Origin: Chamaecyparis obtusa
Lineage: Eukaryota; Streptophyta; Pinopsida; Cupressales; Cupressaceae
Assembly (NCBI GenBank): GCA_027943335.1
Contig: BSBK01006754.1
Location: 90,001-154,000, forward strand
Direction of reading: 5' to 3'
Length of the DNA: 64,000 nucleotides
Shown here one piece after another: positions 11,111-23,367 of the stretch. The translations under genes and the position numbers were made by a program. The notes under the pieces were generated by a model, which worked only from the letters and a program-made list of their open reading frames with translations, was not told where the DNA came from and ran no database searches. Within the stretch, counting starts at the first letter, position 1, and each line of letters starts with the position of its first letter.

Positions 11111-13188
11111 ATGCCAGTTTCAACTCGATCTCAATTCGAGAAAGGGAGTCACCCTCCATTCAACTATATGTAGTTATCCTCACCTACAAGATGCTCATGA
11201 GTGCCAGTTAGCAACAATAGTTCTAGTCCTAACCAATCCAAGGATTCTAAAGTCATCCCGTGATACAAAGGGGGCTTCCTCTTTTCCGCATTCAAGACCT
11301 CCAAAAGCACAGATAGTGTCTCACTCACTTTGACTGAACAAGAAAAGTTTCTTTGTTTGCAAGAACACTTTGAGCATAAGGACAAACAAGTGTGTTTAGA
11401 CAAAATGGATGCTACTAGACGCATGGATATGAAGGGGATGTCTCAAGAACAACCTGAGATTAGTGGCTATGAATATAGACCCCCTCCTTTTGGTACTTTG
11501 GGTAACTATGGCAAAAACACGCCACCAAGATCTCCTCCAAGATGAACTTTTGGTGCTCCCTCTTTACACCCTAGACCTCCTCCCTCTTAGCATGAGGAAG
11601 AAGCTAACGATGAGATTTCTAGTGAAGAGCTTATGTGATTTGAACAAGATGAAGCATCCCAACGTATGATGCTTAAACTTTTAGAGCAAAATGGAGATCA
11701 ATACTTTCAATACATGACTTCTAGGGGATACAAGCTCCCTACTAGTTATGATGTACGATAGATTGTTCAAGAAAGAGTACCAACTGAATTGGAAATCCTT
11801 AGGGATGAATTGCAATGAACCAATCAACATCTTGCTCAACTTGAAATAGAAAAAGAACCTCCAAAGGTTTCTTTCATAGAATCTATTTGTGCTCTTCCTT
11901 TTGACAGGAGTCTATACATGGTCCCATTTCCTAGGGATATTGAGGTTCCCAAATATGACAAGTATGATGGAAATGGTGACCCCCATGACCATGTGCATCA
12001 CTTTTACATTCTTAGCATGGACTTCCTTCATGAGGACACATTTCTTGTAAGATTGTTCCCTAGAAGTTTGAGAGGAAAAGCTCTAGAATGGTTTCCAAAA
12101 TTGACACCACCTCTTAAAACTTTTGATGAGTTGGTTAGGCGCTTCACCCAGCATTACTCATACAACATTCAACATCCTATCACCATGATAGATCTCAGTG
12201 CTCTAAAGCAAAATCAAGGTGAGCCATTTGCCACTTACAATGTTGGAGGTCATTGTATTCTCGATATCCTCAATAGCTAGACGAAAGAGAAAATATTGAT
12301 ATTTTCATCAACACTCTTGTGCCAGAACTGTATTATGATCTAAGGAAACACCTATTCTCCTCTTTCAATGACATGGTTGAAAGTGCATATCGGATTGAAG
12401 ATGTGGCCATAAGAAAGGGGGATATTGTTATTAATATGGATACTAGGGGCAATGGCAAGGACAAAGGCAAACCTTGGAATAAAAACAAGTATGCTGTTAA
12501 TGATGGTGTTGTGGATGTCCCAAAAGCCAAAGAACCAACTTTCAATCTCTCTAATGCTATATACATAGAAAAACAACAAGAGGCTACCAATGCTCACAGT
12601 GCTCCTAAGCCTCAACATGAAAACAAGCCAAAAAAGACATATCAACGATGAGTCTACACTAAGTTGGCTGAACCATATGATGTGATTCTTAAGACTCTAG
12701 TTGCCAACAACTATCTGATGCTTCTTGACAATTCTCATCCCTATGATCCACTAGTTAAGCCTGATTGGTGGAGAGAAGATCATTTCTTCCATTATCACAG
12801 GAATAAGGGACATAAGACAGATAATTGTTTTAAGCTTAAAGATGCCATTCAAGATATTATTGATGGAGACACAGTGCTCATAGATGGTTTAGTTAAAAAT
12901 TATGATCAAAAATCTTTCAAGACTCCTCTACCCGAGTATGAGAAAGCAGAATCCTCTCAAGCAAATAAGAAGAATCATGATGCAAAGATCAACTATACAT
13001 ATACTCCTGATTCACCTATGATCAATATTATAGAGCCTATTGAAAATGTCCTTATGGTAAGATCTCAAGATGATAATAATGCCAATCATGGTATGCCAAA
13101 GTTGGTCTTGCAAACACTGAGTGGTTTGTCTTCCCAACGTGAGACACTAAATGTTGTTACTAGGGGGCAAGCCAAAATTGTCCTTTAA
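11111..13188 (+). pseudogene. gag: gypsy-1 gag, disrupted
   Basis: Gag forms the virus-like particle and packages element RNA. The start MPVSTRSQFEKG at 11111 is typical of Tat gag. The capsid domain is clear at 11918-12240: YDGNGDPHDHVHHF, then LFPRSLRGKALEWF and DELVRRFTQHY, the Retrotrans_gag pattern. A frameshift near 12235 moves the frame, after which the series WRSLYSRYPQ..LDERENIDIF and LVPELYYDLRKH continues. At 12769-12850 a zinc-knuckle-like FHYHRNKGHKTDNCFKLKDAI has lost its first Cys. Stops fall at several places before the capsid domain, at 12274, 12649 and 13186. Non-functional. Confidence 0.85.
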
Positions 13189-14238
13189 ATTGCACATGAT
13201 CCCAAGCAAGCTTCTTCTTCCAAACAAGTGGTTCCTTTAGTTTTGTCTAGCTATGACCTTGTGCACCAATTACAATGGACACCTACTTAGATATCCATTT
13301 TTGATTTTCTTGAGCTATCCCCTTTGCATAAAGAGATCCTTGAGAAAGCTCTTCGTACAACAAATGTTCCCAATGATATTGATCCAGATTGATTCCAGGC
13401 TATGGTCAACCACATTGCCTCTCCCCACTACCTATCCTTTTTTGCAGAAGATGACACATCTCTTAGTCACCCTCATAATCTGGCTTTACATATTGAAATT
13501 CTCATCTACCATACCCGAGTCCGCCGAGTCCTAATAGACAATGGTGCTGGGTTAAATATTGTTTCTTTCCATGTGGTACAATAGTTAGGATTGTCTAAAT
13601 TGGCAATGGATCCTAGGAAAAAGATTACCATAAAAGCATATGATGAAGTGGAAAGATCTTCCAAAGGTCTTGTTGTGCTACCTATCAGAGTGGGCCCTGT
13701 CATGAAAGATATTGTTTTGCAAGTGTTGGACATCCCACTCACATATAACATTCTTTCAGGTCGACCTTGGATCCATGAAATGCAAGCTGTCCCTTCCACT
13801 TATCATCTGTGTGTCAAGTTTCCACATAATGGAGCTAAGATTGTGATTCCTAGGGACAATGCCATCGCTATCAATACTCTAACTGTTGTTGAGATGTTTT
13901 TTCCTCACAACAAACCCTCTCATGATCATAATGCATCCCTCATTGCTGCTAAGAAAAAATTAAAGATGATGAGTATTGTTATGGGGGAATACACATTGGA
14001 CACTATTGCTGCTATGCCTACTTCCCCTATGTCCTATGGTAGACCTTCAGAGAAGACAAAGCCTTCCACTTCTGTCATGACAATTTTTGGTACATTTGTC
14101 CAATCATCTATGCCCTTAGAGGCCCAAAAAAAAGAACAAGCTGTTAGGGAGTGGATTTATAGAGAAGAAGAAGACACTATGACATTTGCTACTCCCATTT
14201 CCCCTAAATGTTATGGTAAAGGCTATAAATTTCTATAG
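13189..14238 (+). pseudogene. gypsy-1 aspartic protease region
   Basis: In the same frame as the end of gag. The segment ISIFDFLELSPLHKEIL leads into the pepsin-like motif RVLIDNGAGLNIVS (13516-13570), where the catalytic Asp is present. Next comes LSGRPWIHEMQAVPSTYH (13756-13809), the C-terminal G-R-P-W-I/L-H signature of plant gypsy proteases. Stops at about 13289, 13390, 13582 and 14236 break the frame. The protease would mature the Gag-Pol polyprotein. Confidence 0.82.
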
Positions 14239-15465
14239 AAAATGGGCTATCAAGGTCACAGACCTTTAAATAACAATGGGCATGCTCTAATTGAACCTTT
14301 GCGTCATACTAATGGCCGGTCTTCTAAAGATACCATAGGTCTAGGATATGGTGTTGCCAATGACATCCTTGAATATTCTAGAAATACTCCCGTGCTTAGT
14401 GACTTAGATACAGATGACAAGGATTCACCACTATGCACTATGGTCCAAATGGAAGACTATCTCCCTTCTACCTCACTTCTTTGGGGAGGAGAATGCATGC
14501 CTACTGATGATACAACTGAAGCCTCTACATCTAGAAATTTTGTGCCTAATGAGTCATTGAGCTTTGATAGACAGTGTAGAAATATTGCACGATTGATAGA
14601 AAGAGGAGATCTCACACATAATAAAATGAATACCTCTACTTCTAGGCATCCTAAGCCTTTTTGGTGCAAACATCCCAGCAGAAGTTCCATGACTGATTCA
14701 AATGAATATGAATGGGACACTCTCTCAAATGGATCTTCTACTGTAGATATGGACGTTGATGTGATTCATACCTATAGTGACCAACCCAACATAGTTGATG
14801 AGTCGCGCATAGGGTCTGATGAGTTCAATCCATGTATTTCTCTAATGGACCACGCTAGTCCTTCCATGATAAATTTAGATCTTGACACTTTTGGAGCCTA
14901 CCCTATAGGCTTGACTTCTCTTGTCACCAGAGATGATATCCCTTGCATCAAGTACCTTGAACCAGTCGTTTTGCTTTCCCTCATGCACTCAGATCTCATA
15001 GATTGGTCTGCCCAAGATCAAAGACCTATATTGCCTTCTTTTCAAAATGACTATGAGATCGCCTACTACCTCAATGCCATTGAAACTATTACTTCTTCCT
15101 CCAGGGAACCAACAACAAACATGACTGAATCAGATATCAAGTACCTTAGTCATAAAATTAAAAGAAAAAAAAACCAACAGTCGGATGGTGAAAACCACAT
15201 TATGGCAGTGTCCGAACATCAAAATAGTAAAAAAAAAGACATATCTAAGGGTGAAAACCTCGCTGAGGTGCCCGAGGATGAGGTACTTGGTAGTTTGCCG
15301 AGCTATTTTCAAGAAAGGTCTTCAGTTCTCATAGAACCTACACAGCCCATCAACTTGGGGACAAAGGAATCTCCTAAAATCATACATGTGGCTCAGTCTC
15401 TCTCAATAGAAGAAAAAGAACAATTTTCTAGATTCTTTCAAGAGAAAAAGATCAATTTTGCCTAG
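14239..15465 (+). pseudogene. gypsy-1 spacer between protease and RT, with G-patch-like start
   Basis: 407 open codons in the pol frame. It begins KMGYQGHRPL and has SSKDTIGLGYG at about 14314-14350, like the glycine-rich G-patch-type linker that Tat elements carry between protease and RT. The rest is acidic, Ser/Thr-rich and low in conservation. It ends just before the RT module in a TAG that replaces the Trp normally found in the FAW motif. Confidence 0.7.
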
Positions 15466-16266
15466 GTGTACTTAGACATGCTAGGTTTAGATACTGAGTT
15501 TATTATGCATCATATCTCTATTACTCCAGAGGTAAAACCTGTCAAACAAAAACTGAGAAAGATGCATCCCCATGTGGCATTATTGGTTAAGGATGAACTT
15601 GAGAAGCTCCTAAAAGCCAACTTCATCAGAGCAATTGACTATGCTGAGTGGATTTATAACAGTGTCCCCATTTCCAAACATGAAAAATCCATTCGTGTAT
15701 GCATTGATTTATGAGATCTGAATAAAGCACGCCCTAAGGATGATTTTCCACTTTCGAATATCAACATGATAGTGGACATGACGACGGGCTATGAAATGTA
15801 CTCCCTTATAGATGGCTTCTCTGGATATAACCAGATTAAGATCACCCCTGAGGATCAAGTGAAGACAGCCTTCACATGTGCATGGGGTACCTTTTGCTAG
15901 AATGTCATGTCGTTTGGGCTTTAAAATGCTGGTGCAACCTATCAAAGAGCTATGACTGCCATCTTTCATGATATGATGCACAAAAACATGGAGGACTATG
16001 TTGATGACACGCTTTCCAAATCACAACAACAAAGCACTCATTTGTCTGATTTGAGTTTGATATTAGACCGCATGGAATGATTTCAACTCAGATTAAATCC
16101 AAAAAAATGTGTTTTTGGTGTCATTTCTAGGAAACTGCTCGGATACATAATATCAGTAAAAGGAATAGAAGTAGACCCAGAAAAGGTGCAAGCTATCATG
16201 GAGATGCCACCTCCTCGTAACATCAAACAATTAAGGAGTCTCCAAGGCCATCTCCAATCTATCTGA
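15466..16266 (+). pseudogene. gypsy-1 reverse transcriptase
   Basis: Copies element RNA into cDNA. Visible motifs in order: PEVKPVKQKLRKMHPHVALL, then RVCIDL.DLNKARPKDDFPL, SLIDGFSGYNQIKI, KTAFTCAWGTFC, NAGATYQRAMTAIFHDMMHK, and the catalytic YVDD in NMEDYVDDTLSKS (about 15991-16025). Next are RLNPKKCVFGV and the end of the thumb, LRSLQGHLQSI. Active-site Asps are retained. Stops at 15712, 15898, 15922, 16078 and 16264 stand mostly where the family has Arg or Trp. The RT cannot be made intact. Confidence 0.9.
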
Positions 16267-16806
16267 TAGTTCATTTCTCAGCTAGCTGACAGAGCTCAAC
16301 CATTCAATCAGAATTTGCATAAGGGAGCTACTTGTATATGGAATGAGGAGTGTCAGAAGAATCCAGACTAGCTCAAGAATTACCTAGCTCAACTTCCTAT
16401 CCTTATGCCACCTATCCAAGAAAAACCCTTGATATTGTACATTTCTGCTACAACAAATTCTTTAGGGGCTCTTCTTACACAACATGATGATAAGGGAAAA
16501 GAACGAGCTATATATTATATCGATCACACTTTGGTTGCTTAAGAACTCAACTACACTAGTATTGAAAAGGCTTGTTTAGCTATGGTGTTTGTCTCTCAAA
16601 AACTCAGACATTATATGCTTGCACATACTACATAGCTAGTTGCTAAAATTAATCCTTTAAAATATCTCCTAAGTAAAGCTGCGCTTACTGGGTGCCTTGC
16701 CAAGTGGATGTTGATTCTTTCAGAATTTGAAATTCAGTATATTGAGAGAAAAGCTATTAAAGGGAAAGCAATTGCAGATCAATTGGCTAAGTTTCCTATG
16801 ACTGAT
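16267..16806 (+). pseudogene. gypsy-1 RNase H (gypsy type), degenerate
   Basis: Follows RT in frame. KPLILYISATTNSLGALLTQ corresponds to the first catalytic segment. It continues with ELNYTSIEKACLAMVF and HTT.LVAKINPLKYLLSK, then a closing GKAIADQLAKFP, the degraded final motif before the second RNase H. The usual Y.D.S start reads YISATTN, so the first catalytic Asp appears lost. This matches the reported tendency of the original RNase H to degenerate in elements that gained a second one. Confidence 0.72.
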
Positions 16807-16845
16807 AATGCTCCTCTTCAGATAGATTTCCCAGATGCCTCTATC

Positions 16846-17265
16846 ATGAATATCACGGGGCATACATGGAAAATGTTTTTTGATGGTTCTCACACACAGA
16901 ATGGTGCCAGTGCTGGAATCCTATTTTTTACCCCTCACAGATACACCATTCCTAAATCATACAAGCTCCTCTTTCCATGCACCAATAACATAGCTGAATA
17001 TGAAGCCTTCTTCAATGGTGTTAAGCTTTCCCTTGAATGGAGGATTTCTGAGTTGCATATTTTTGGAGATTCTCAACTTGTCATAAACCAAGTAAATGAT
17101 GAGTACCAAACCAAAGATGACAAGTTGGTTCCCTACAAGAGGATGATAGACTCACTTAGGAATTATTTTACATCTGTCACATTCCAACAAATTCCTAGAG
17201 CTGAGAACAAGGTTGCTAATGCCATGGCTACTTTGGCATCCATTCTGCAACTGGAAGAACATGAA
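16846..17265 (+). pseudogene. gypsy-1 second RNase H (archaeal/plant type I), downstream of RT
   Basis: WKMFFDGSHTQNGASAGIL (first Asp), CTNNIAEYEAFFNG (Glu) and IFGDSQLVINQ (Asp) form the D-E-D core of the archaeal-type RNase H of Tat elements. It closes with RAENKVANAMATLAS, where the usual last Asp of A-D is Asn. It sits between the original RNase H and IN, in the same frame. The local stretch has no stop codons. Confidence 0.85.
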
Positions 17266-18618
17266 CCACACTTTGAGTTCCTGGTGGAAGAATTGCGCTA
17301 CCCTACCTACAATTCCCCTGATGACTATGTCATTTACACTGTGATCTATCATGACTCCTCCTGCTATGCCACCATCTTTTCCTATCTCCAAGATCAAGTT
17401 ATCCCTAAAAATCTAATGCACAATGAGAAGTGCCAACTCATCCGCAATGCCTCACACTTTACCCTCATCTCTGGTGACTTGTATAGGAAGGGTCTAGAAG
17501 GAACTCTCCTTAGGTGTCTAGAAATAGAGGAGTCATAAAAGGCGCTAGCTGAAGTTCATGATGGCATATGTGGGTCACACTCTAACGGTCTTGCGCTCAC
17601 TCAAAAATTTCTTAGGGCTGGCTACTATTGGCCTATTATGCAAGCTGATGCTATTCGATATGCCAAGTCCTACAAAAAATGTCAACTACATGGGAATCTC
17701 ATTCATGCTCCTGGATGTGAGCTCTTTCCCTCTATTACTTACTGTCCATTTCAACAATGGGCCTTTGACTTGGTAGGCAAGATTTGTCCTAGTTCATCAA
17801 GTGGGCATAAGTTCATCACTACAGCTACTAAATATTTCATCAAATGGATTGAAGCTGTCCCATTGTCTATAGCAACAGGCAAACATGTTGCTCTATTTAT
17901 TTTGAATCACATCATTTCTCACTATGGTATTCCTTGCTCCATAGTCACGGATAACGATGGCCAATTTAAGAACAAAGACTTAAAGAACTTGTGCAAAATG
18001 TTTAAAATCAAACAACATTGGTCTTATATTTACTACCCTCAAGGGAATGGCCAAGCTGAGGCCTCAAACAAAACATTGCTGAAAATTCTCCACAGAACAG
18101 TACACAAGTTAGGCAAGGATTGGCATCTGCAGATCAATCCTATGCTATGGGCTTATAGAACATCTATCTGTAGTCCTATAGGTGCAACATCTTTTTCCTT
18201 GGTCTACAGTTCTGAGGTTGTCTTACCATTAGAGGTTGAAATACCTTCACTAAGAGTCTCCCTCCATGGTTTGATTACCGATGAAGACCAAAGAGCCATG
18301 AGAGTGCATGAGCTTACCATGTTGGAAGAATGCCACAAGGCCACCTTTGATCACATGGGCACCTATCAGAAGAGAATGTCTACTGCTTACAATAAGAAAG
18401 TTCATCCTAGAGAGTTCCAAGTGGTTGAACTAGTTCTCAGAGAAAATCCCAAAAATCAGTAGAATAGGGAGAAGAAAGGCAAGTTTGAGCCAAATTGGTT
18501 AGGGCCTTACATCATCACAATAGTATTTGGGTCTAGAGCCTATCAACTATCTACACTTGAGGGAGAAGAGCTTACTGAGCCTATCAATGTTCTACATCTG
18601 AAAAAGTTCTATGCCTAA
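17266..18618 (+). pseudogene. gypsy-1 integrase with C-terminal GPY/F-like module
   Basis: Inserts the cDNA copy into chromosomal DNA. The zinc module reads EVHDGICGSH...YKKCQLHGN (about 17551-17696); the first Cys of HHCC is Tyr here. The catalytic core keeps D (WAFDLVGKI), D (IVTDNDGQFKN) and E (YPQGNGQAEASNK). The C-terminal module KFEPNWLGPYIIT and NVLHLKKFYA (to 18618) follows a TAG at 18460. A TAA at 17536 precedes the zinc module. Core residues are intact, the reading frame is not. Confidence 0.9.
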
Positions 18619-18950
18619 GGTTCTTGAGCTTTTTTGTACATATTCTTTATTGATCCTGAAAAAATCTCAAAAAAAAAAAATCATATATGATGCTGAAAAA
18701 ATCCTAAAAAGCATAAAATGTTCTGAAAAAAATGAGCATCCTAGTGAAAACCTAGCAATAGGCACTTTGATGTCTCACCAAAAAAATAAAAAAATGCAAA
18801 AAATTCAAAAAAATAGAAAAAGTGCCTTGGTGAAAACTTGGAAACAGGCGCCTTGGTAGCAAAAATACAAAAAAATTGAAAGAAGTCCTGAAAAAATCTA
18901 TCAAGTGGTGAAAAACTGGAAACAGGCGCTGCTTGAGACCCTTGCACCTA
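18619..18950 (+). repeat. A-rich region with repeated GGTGAAAACTTGGAAACAGG motif
   Basis: Directly after pol. The phrase GTGAAAAC.TGGAAACAGGCGC occurs near 18831 and 18911, with a weaker copy (GTGAAAACCTAGCAATAGGC) near 18744, separated by A-rich tracts (AAAAAATCCTAAAAA, CAAAAAAATAG). Similar motifs follow pol in many Tat elements. Function unknown. Confidence 0.7.
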
Positions 18951-20278
18951 TGTCTATCAGTCTTGCATGGTGCTCCTTCGCTCCACTTTTCGCTTTGCCT
19001 CTCCTAGCTTGGAATTGACTCTTGTCTTAGTCTAGGGGGCATATGTTGTTCTAAGCTTATCTCGGGTCTCTTTGTGCATTCAAGTTTCTTGGGGCACTTG
19101 GTTCTAATGGTGTTTTTCAACACCACCCCCAAACTATGAATTTTAACACTACCCTAGCGTCAAGTGTTTTTCAACACTTATCAGATGTTTACCCACAGTC
19201 CAGAATGATGCGAGATTTCCATCGGCAAAAGTGATACTCAAAGATTGACTCTATGACCTACACACACACACTTAAACCACTTGACTTGCTGAGACTTGTT
19301 GGACTTTCTTTCTCTATGTGTTGTCTATGATGATTTCTTTGATGAGTGTTCTCTCCCTAATGGTATTCGATGATGCATAGCTAGAAGACTGGGGTCATGA
19401 GGACATGTTTTATTTCTTTTTCTGCTTGTGGATATATTTTGTTGGTCCTAACTCTCATTAGCATTTATGCTTGTTCCACTTGACATTGGGACCTACAAGG
19501 TATTATCCTTGACTATTTTTGCAAGTGCATACTTATAGTCATCTTGACTTTCCTTATGTCTTGATGCAAGTATAATCTTGCCAAATTAAACTTAGGCAAT
19601 CTCACTGCACTAGCCATCTTGACCTATATGTCTTTGGTGCCTAGGTGGGATTCCCACATATCTATCTGATATAGATCATATTCAGATTCACATAGTTATA
19701 CTAGTGTGCATTGTATGATCTTATGACAGTACCAATAATGCTCGATGATGAATATTAGAGTCTAAAAATTTTGTGACCTTGCAAGTAAACCACTTTTCAT
19801 AGTAGCTTGCATTCTTAGGTTCATGTTAGTTCAGTTTTGCACTTTTCATATGGAGAGAGCTCTCCTTTTTATCTTTCATGGACCTGTCGATCAACTGCGC
19901 TCACCTTTTCTTTTCTCAATCATGTCTTTCGCTCCTTGTCTTTCATGTCACATCCTGTTCCTATCATCACAAGGGGTTAATCTTATCATCATATCTATAT
20001 CCTGAAAGAGATTATTTTCAGAAACATGAATCTATATCACACACATGAGAATTAAACATACATCTATGAGAGAGCATATACATGAGAATTTATAACATAC
20101 ATTTTGAGCAAAATGACAAGACAATATAAAAACTGACGCATCCATCACAAGTGAGACAAATACACAGATACATCGCAAATCTAGTAATCTTAAATATATA
20201 AAAATTTCATGATACACAATACAATATGAGATCCCAAAATCTGGATCAAAGTCTCATGGTATGTAAACATCTAAAATC
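18951..20278. other. 3' spacer of gypsy-1, nothing recognised
   Basis: Between the A-rich repeat and the antisense plant-mobile-domain ORF. Only short frames; no repeat or domain seen. Confidence 0.5.
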
Positions 20279-22076
20279 CTAATCCCAGCTCTCACTACCA
20301 CCATCATGTGGACCTGGTGGTGGAGGAGGTGGTGCTACATCTGTTACCATATCTAATTTCCTAACTATCGCTGAGTAGGGCAGTGCTCTCTGACTTGCTG
20401 GTACAGCCTGAATGTAGAGACCATGATAATATAAAGCTCGTGCTACCTCTCTCTGGCTCTTTGTAGTGGCAACCTGTATGGCTCTATCCCTCCTCTCTAT
20501 CTCTACCCTCAAGTCCATCAGCTACTACTCTCGCATGGCTATGGTGATGTGTAACTGCTACATCTTTTTCTCCAGAGCCTGGATCTTGGCTCTCAGGTCC
20601 TCTCCCCCTGCAAGCTGATCCTTCCCAGCACCCGACCCTCGGCGAGATGGCCTCACTATGTCATCTCCCTCATCTTTAGAACCTTGTCCCCATGGCCATT
20701 TCCAGCCACTTGATCAAGAGTTCTATCCTCTCTCTCCTCTCCCTCTCCCTCCTCCTCCATCTCCTTTGTCCCCATCATCACCATCACCTCCCTGAGCTAC
20801 TGGCTATGCATCAGGTATCATGAAACTCAAAAATGGAGCTCACCACCACTTTACTCTATAGGCTGCATCTGCCCCACCATCTGCCATGTCTGGGAGATAG
20901 TCCCATGGCTCTCTCCATATGGCTATTGTATCTTGTACTACCTACTAGTAATCCAACATCAACAACTAGCCCTGACCCTCCTCATCCCTAGCCTGGGCGT
21001 ATGTAGTGGTCTCTGTAGACACTCTCTACTACCACCTGAACTACCTCCATACCCGAGTGATAGCAAACCGCTCCACAATATCTAGGTGTCAGCCTACTAG
21101 TGGCTGACTGCATAACATATAGCTCATCTCATCCTATGCATTACCCCATGGCCTAGCCTATCTATATGGTCACCACTAGAAGGAAGTCAGCTCATCTAGT
21201 ATCCTCCTATAATATATGACATCCCCACTATGAGGCTGTGACAAGAATCCTACATATCTGTAGATGAAGGGATGTCTCATCTCCCTCGGATGTACACGTG
21301 GACGCACCATAATGATGTGCTTCCATGCCCACACCTGTGCTAGAATAGCACCACATGGCCATGTTTTTCTCTCATAGTACATGATCTCATGGAGCTCATG
21401 GTACATATCGACCAATATGGATGGGCCCCATGCCATCTGTCATGGATGTGCTACCAGATCTACTAACAATCTGCCCCATCCTAGTGAAAAACCCTTCTGA
21501 TTCCTATCAATGATAAGGGCCTGTGCAATAATGGAAGCAACAATACACGACACTAGGAAGTCCCTGCCAAGATCATCCATCAATCGATCCCAGGTGATGT
21601 GTCTGTCTATAATCGTAACATCCTAGAACATGTCCTGGATGGCCTGCTGCCCCTCGGTAGGATCCTGATCGTAGTATACCTGTGCCAACAAACAATCATG
21701 TTAGTTTCTATTATATGGAAACTTTACATCTATGACTATCTATAAACATGATTATACTTATAGGATCACCATGGCTAGGCACTCAGATAATCTGATAGAC
21801 ATCCTCTAAAGTGATCGATGCCTCTCTAGTAGGTAGATGGAAGGTGTTGTGCTCGCTATGCCATCTCTTGGCTAGCACAGTCAACAACCCATGATCAACT
21901 CGAATATGGGGCAACTGCAGTAAGTAGCGAAAGCCCATCGCCCTCAAGTCCGCCCGACCTGGATCATCCAGATCTCGTACATACCATAGCCCAGTAACCT
22001 TCAGCGCTCTAACCAACAGTGCTGGAAAGAACTCCTGCAAACCATCAATCCAAAGCCAGATGTCAGAACATATCAT
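20279..22076 (-). pseudogene. antisense plant mobile domain (MAIN-like, PMD) ORF carried by gypsy-1
   Basis: Minus-strand reading, opposite to gag-pol. The first segment (22076-21783) has FRYLLQLPHIRVDHGLLTVLAKRW then HNTFHLP.REASITLEDVYQII, the core signature of the plant mobile domain found in MAIN/MAIL proteins and in transposons. After a ~105 bp gap ending in TTGGCACAG the frame resumes at 21679 with VYYDQDPTEGQQAIQ, HITWDRLMDDLG, KGFSLGWGRLLVDLVAHP and MAWGPSILVDMYHEL, then MRHPFIYRYVGFLS. Further down are DIVERFAITRVWR and a proline-rich end at 20279. The gap has GT..AG edges, but phases do not match neatly, so it may be an intron or an indel. Several stops sit where Trp or Gln is expected. 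PMD proteins affect transposon silencing and meristem gene expression in Arabidopsis; the role of element-borne copies is unknown. Confidence 0.8.
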
Positions 22077-22169
22077 GATGGATGTATAAAATCAGTACAA
22101 TGCATCTTAAAAAGAAAACATTATCTAGACCCATGTCATTTTGCTCAAAAATACTAAAACATGTCAAAT

Positions 22170-22400
22170 TTTTCAACTGTGCGATATTTTTTTTTGATAA
22201 AGTATCATACGATACTTCTTCCTATAGTAGTGTGATAGTATCTTGAAGTGCGATACTTCACCTAGTGTCGCACAACATTTCATCTGGTATCATGCGATAC
22301 TAGACTTAATGCTGATGCAATACTATGTTGACCCACGAAGTATCACATGACATTTTCCCTCAAAGGGTGCGATACTTGCAAAAGATCATACAATCCTTTG
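22170..22400. repeat. cluster of GTGCGATACTT-like motifs, 3' copy
   Basis: At least seven variants in 230 bp: GTGCGATAT (22178), ATACGATACTTC (22208), AGTGCGATACTTC (22247), GTGTCGCAC (22265), CATGCGATACT (22291), AAGTATCACA (22338), GGTGCGATACTTG (22368). The cluster lies upstream of the PMD ORF (its promoter side) and mirrors the cluster in the leader at 8940-9150. Confidence 0.75.
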
Positions 22401-23367
22401 CCTAAGTTAAAAAAAATTTGAAATTTTGAAAATAATAAAAACATGTGTCAAAATGCATTAAATTCTCATAACGACTCAAAAAAGGCAAGTTTTTTTGAAA
22501 ATATACCGAGGCACCATACTATGGAGGCCGATTGTGCAACCGGGCACACTCAAATCGATGCCTATGGATCAGGACTGCTTCTTGCTGGGCCATTTTCTCT
22601 CTCTAAGTTCTTAAGATTCTCAAATCGCTAAAAGACAATTGATTTTGAAAATGACTTTTTTACCCCTTTTATAGTATTTTGACTTTTTGACCTAATTTTC
22701 AAAACACCTCAAAATTGTGCAAAAATTGCACCCCTAGCTAATTTTGACGTCTTGGATCCATTTTTGGGATCAAAATCGAAATCCAAGTTCATCTTGGTAG
22801 TCAAATTTTCATTTCAAAATTTTTCCCTTCTTCTACGCAGTTGGCTGACCTTTTGAGGCCTGATCTTTCAATCTTCGCTGGGGCCTTCTTTCCTTCTTCA
22901 TTCCCATCTCTCTCACCCTTCTAGTCTTTCATTCACATTTCATTTTATCTCTCTGAGGTCTTCATTGGGGCATATCTACTTGATGGTTATTCTCTTATCT
23001 TTCATCTTTGATTATGATTTCTAGTGATTTGATCATGTTGCTCTTGCTTCTGCCTTCCCTCTACCTAATTTTGATTTTGATCTCAAGGGGGTAGACACAT
23101 CATATCCTATCAGCTATTCTCCAGAGCATATGCTTGACCATTCCATTTTCTCTGATCGATCTATCTTTGCACTTGACATGTTAGTTCTCATCTCAAGTTC
23201 TGATACTGTCCATCTCTTTCCTAAGTGTTCAGTACTGTCGCTACCAGGCTGATCATGTAGGATTTGCTATCTCTCTGCACTTCATTCTTTGGAGTCAGAT
23301 CTCTACTTTCCTTCTTGGCTGATCTATTCTTTGATGTAATGTGTTCCCAGATCGATCACACATTAGT
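22401..23367. other. region before the 3' LTR of gypsy-1, no gene
   Basis: A sequence without conserved frames. On the minus strand this is the 5' side of the PMD ORF, so its promoter and leader could lie here. Nothing further was identified. Confidence 0.45.

Noticed and set aside
14239..15465. 407-codon open frame as an independent gene
   Set aside because: It is in the same frame as the protease and RT of gypsy-1 and corresponds to the linker between them.
21660..21790. Definite intron in the PMD ORF
   Set aside because: GT and AG edges exist but the exon phases do not match cleanly, so I list it only as possible.
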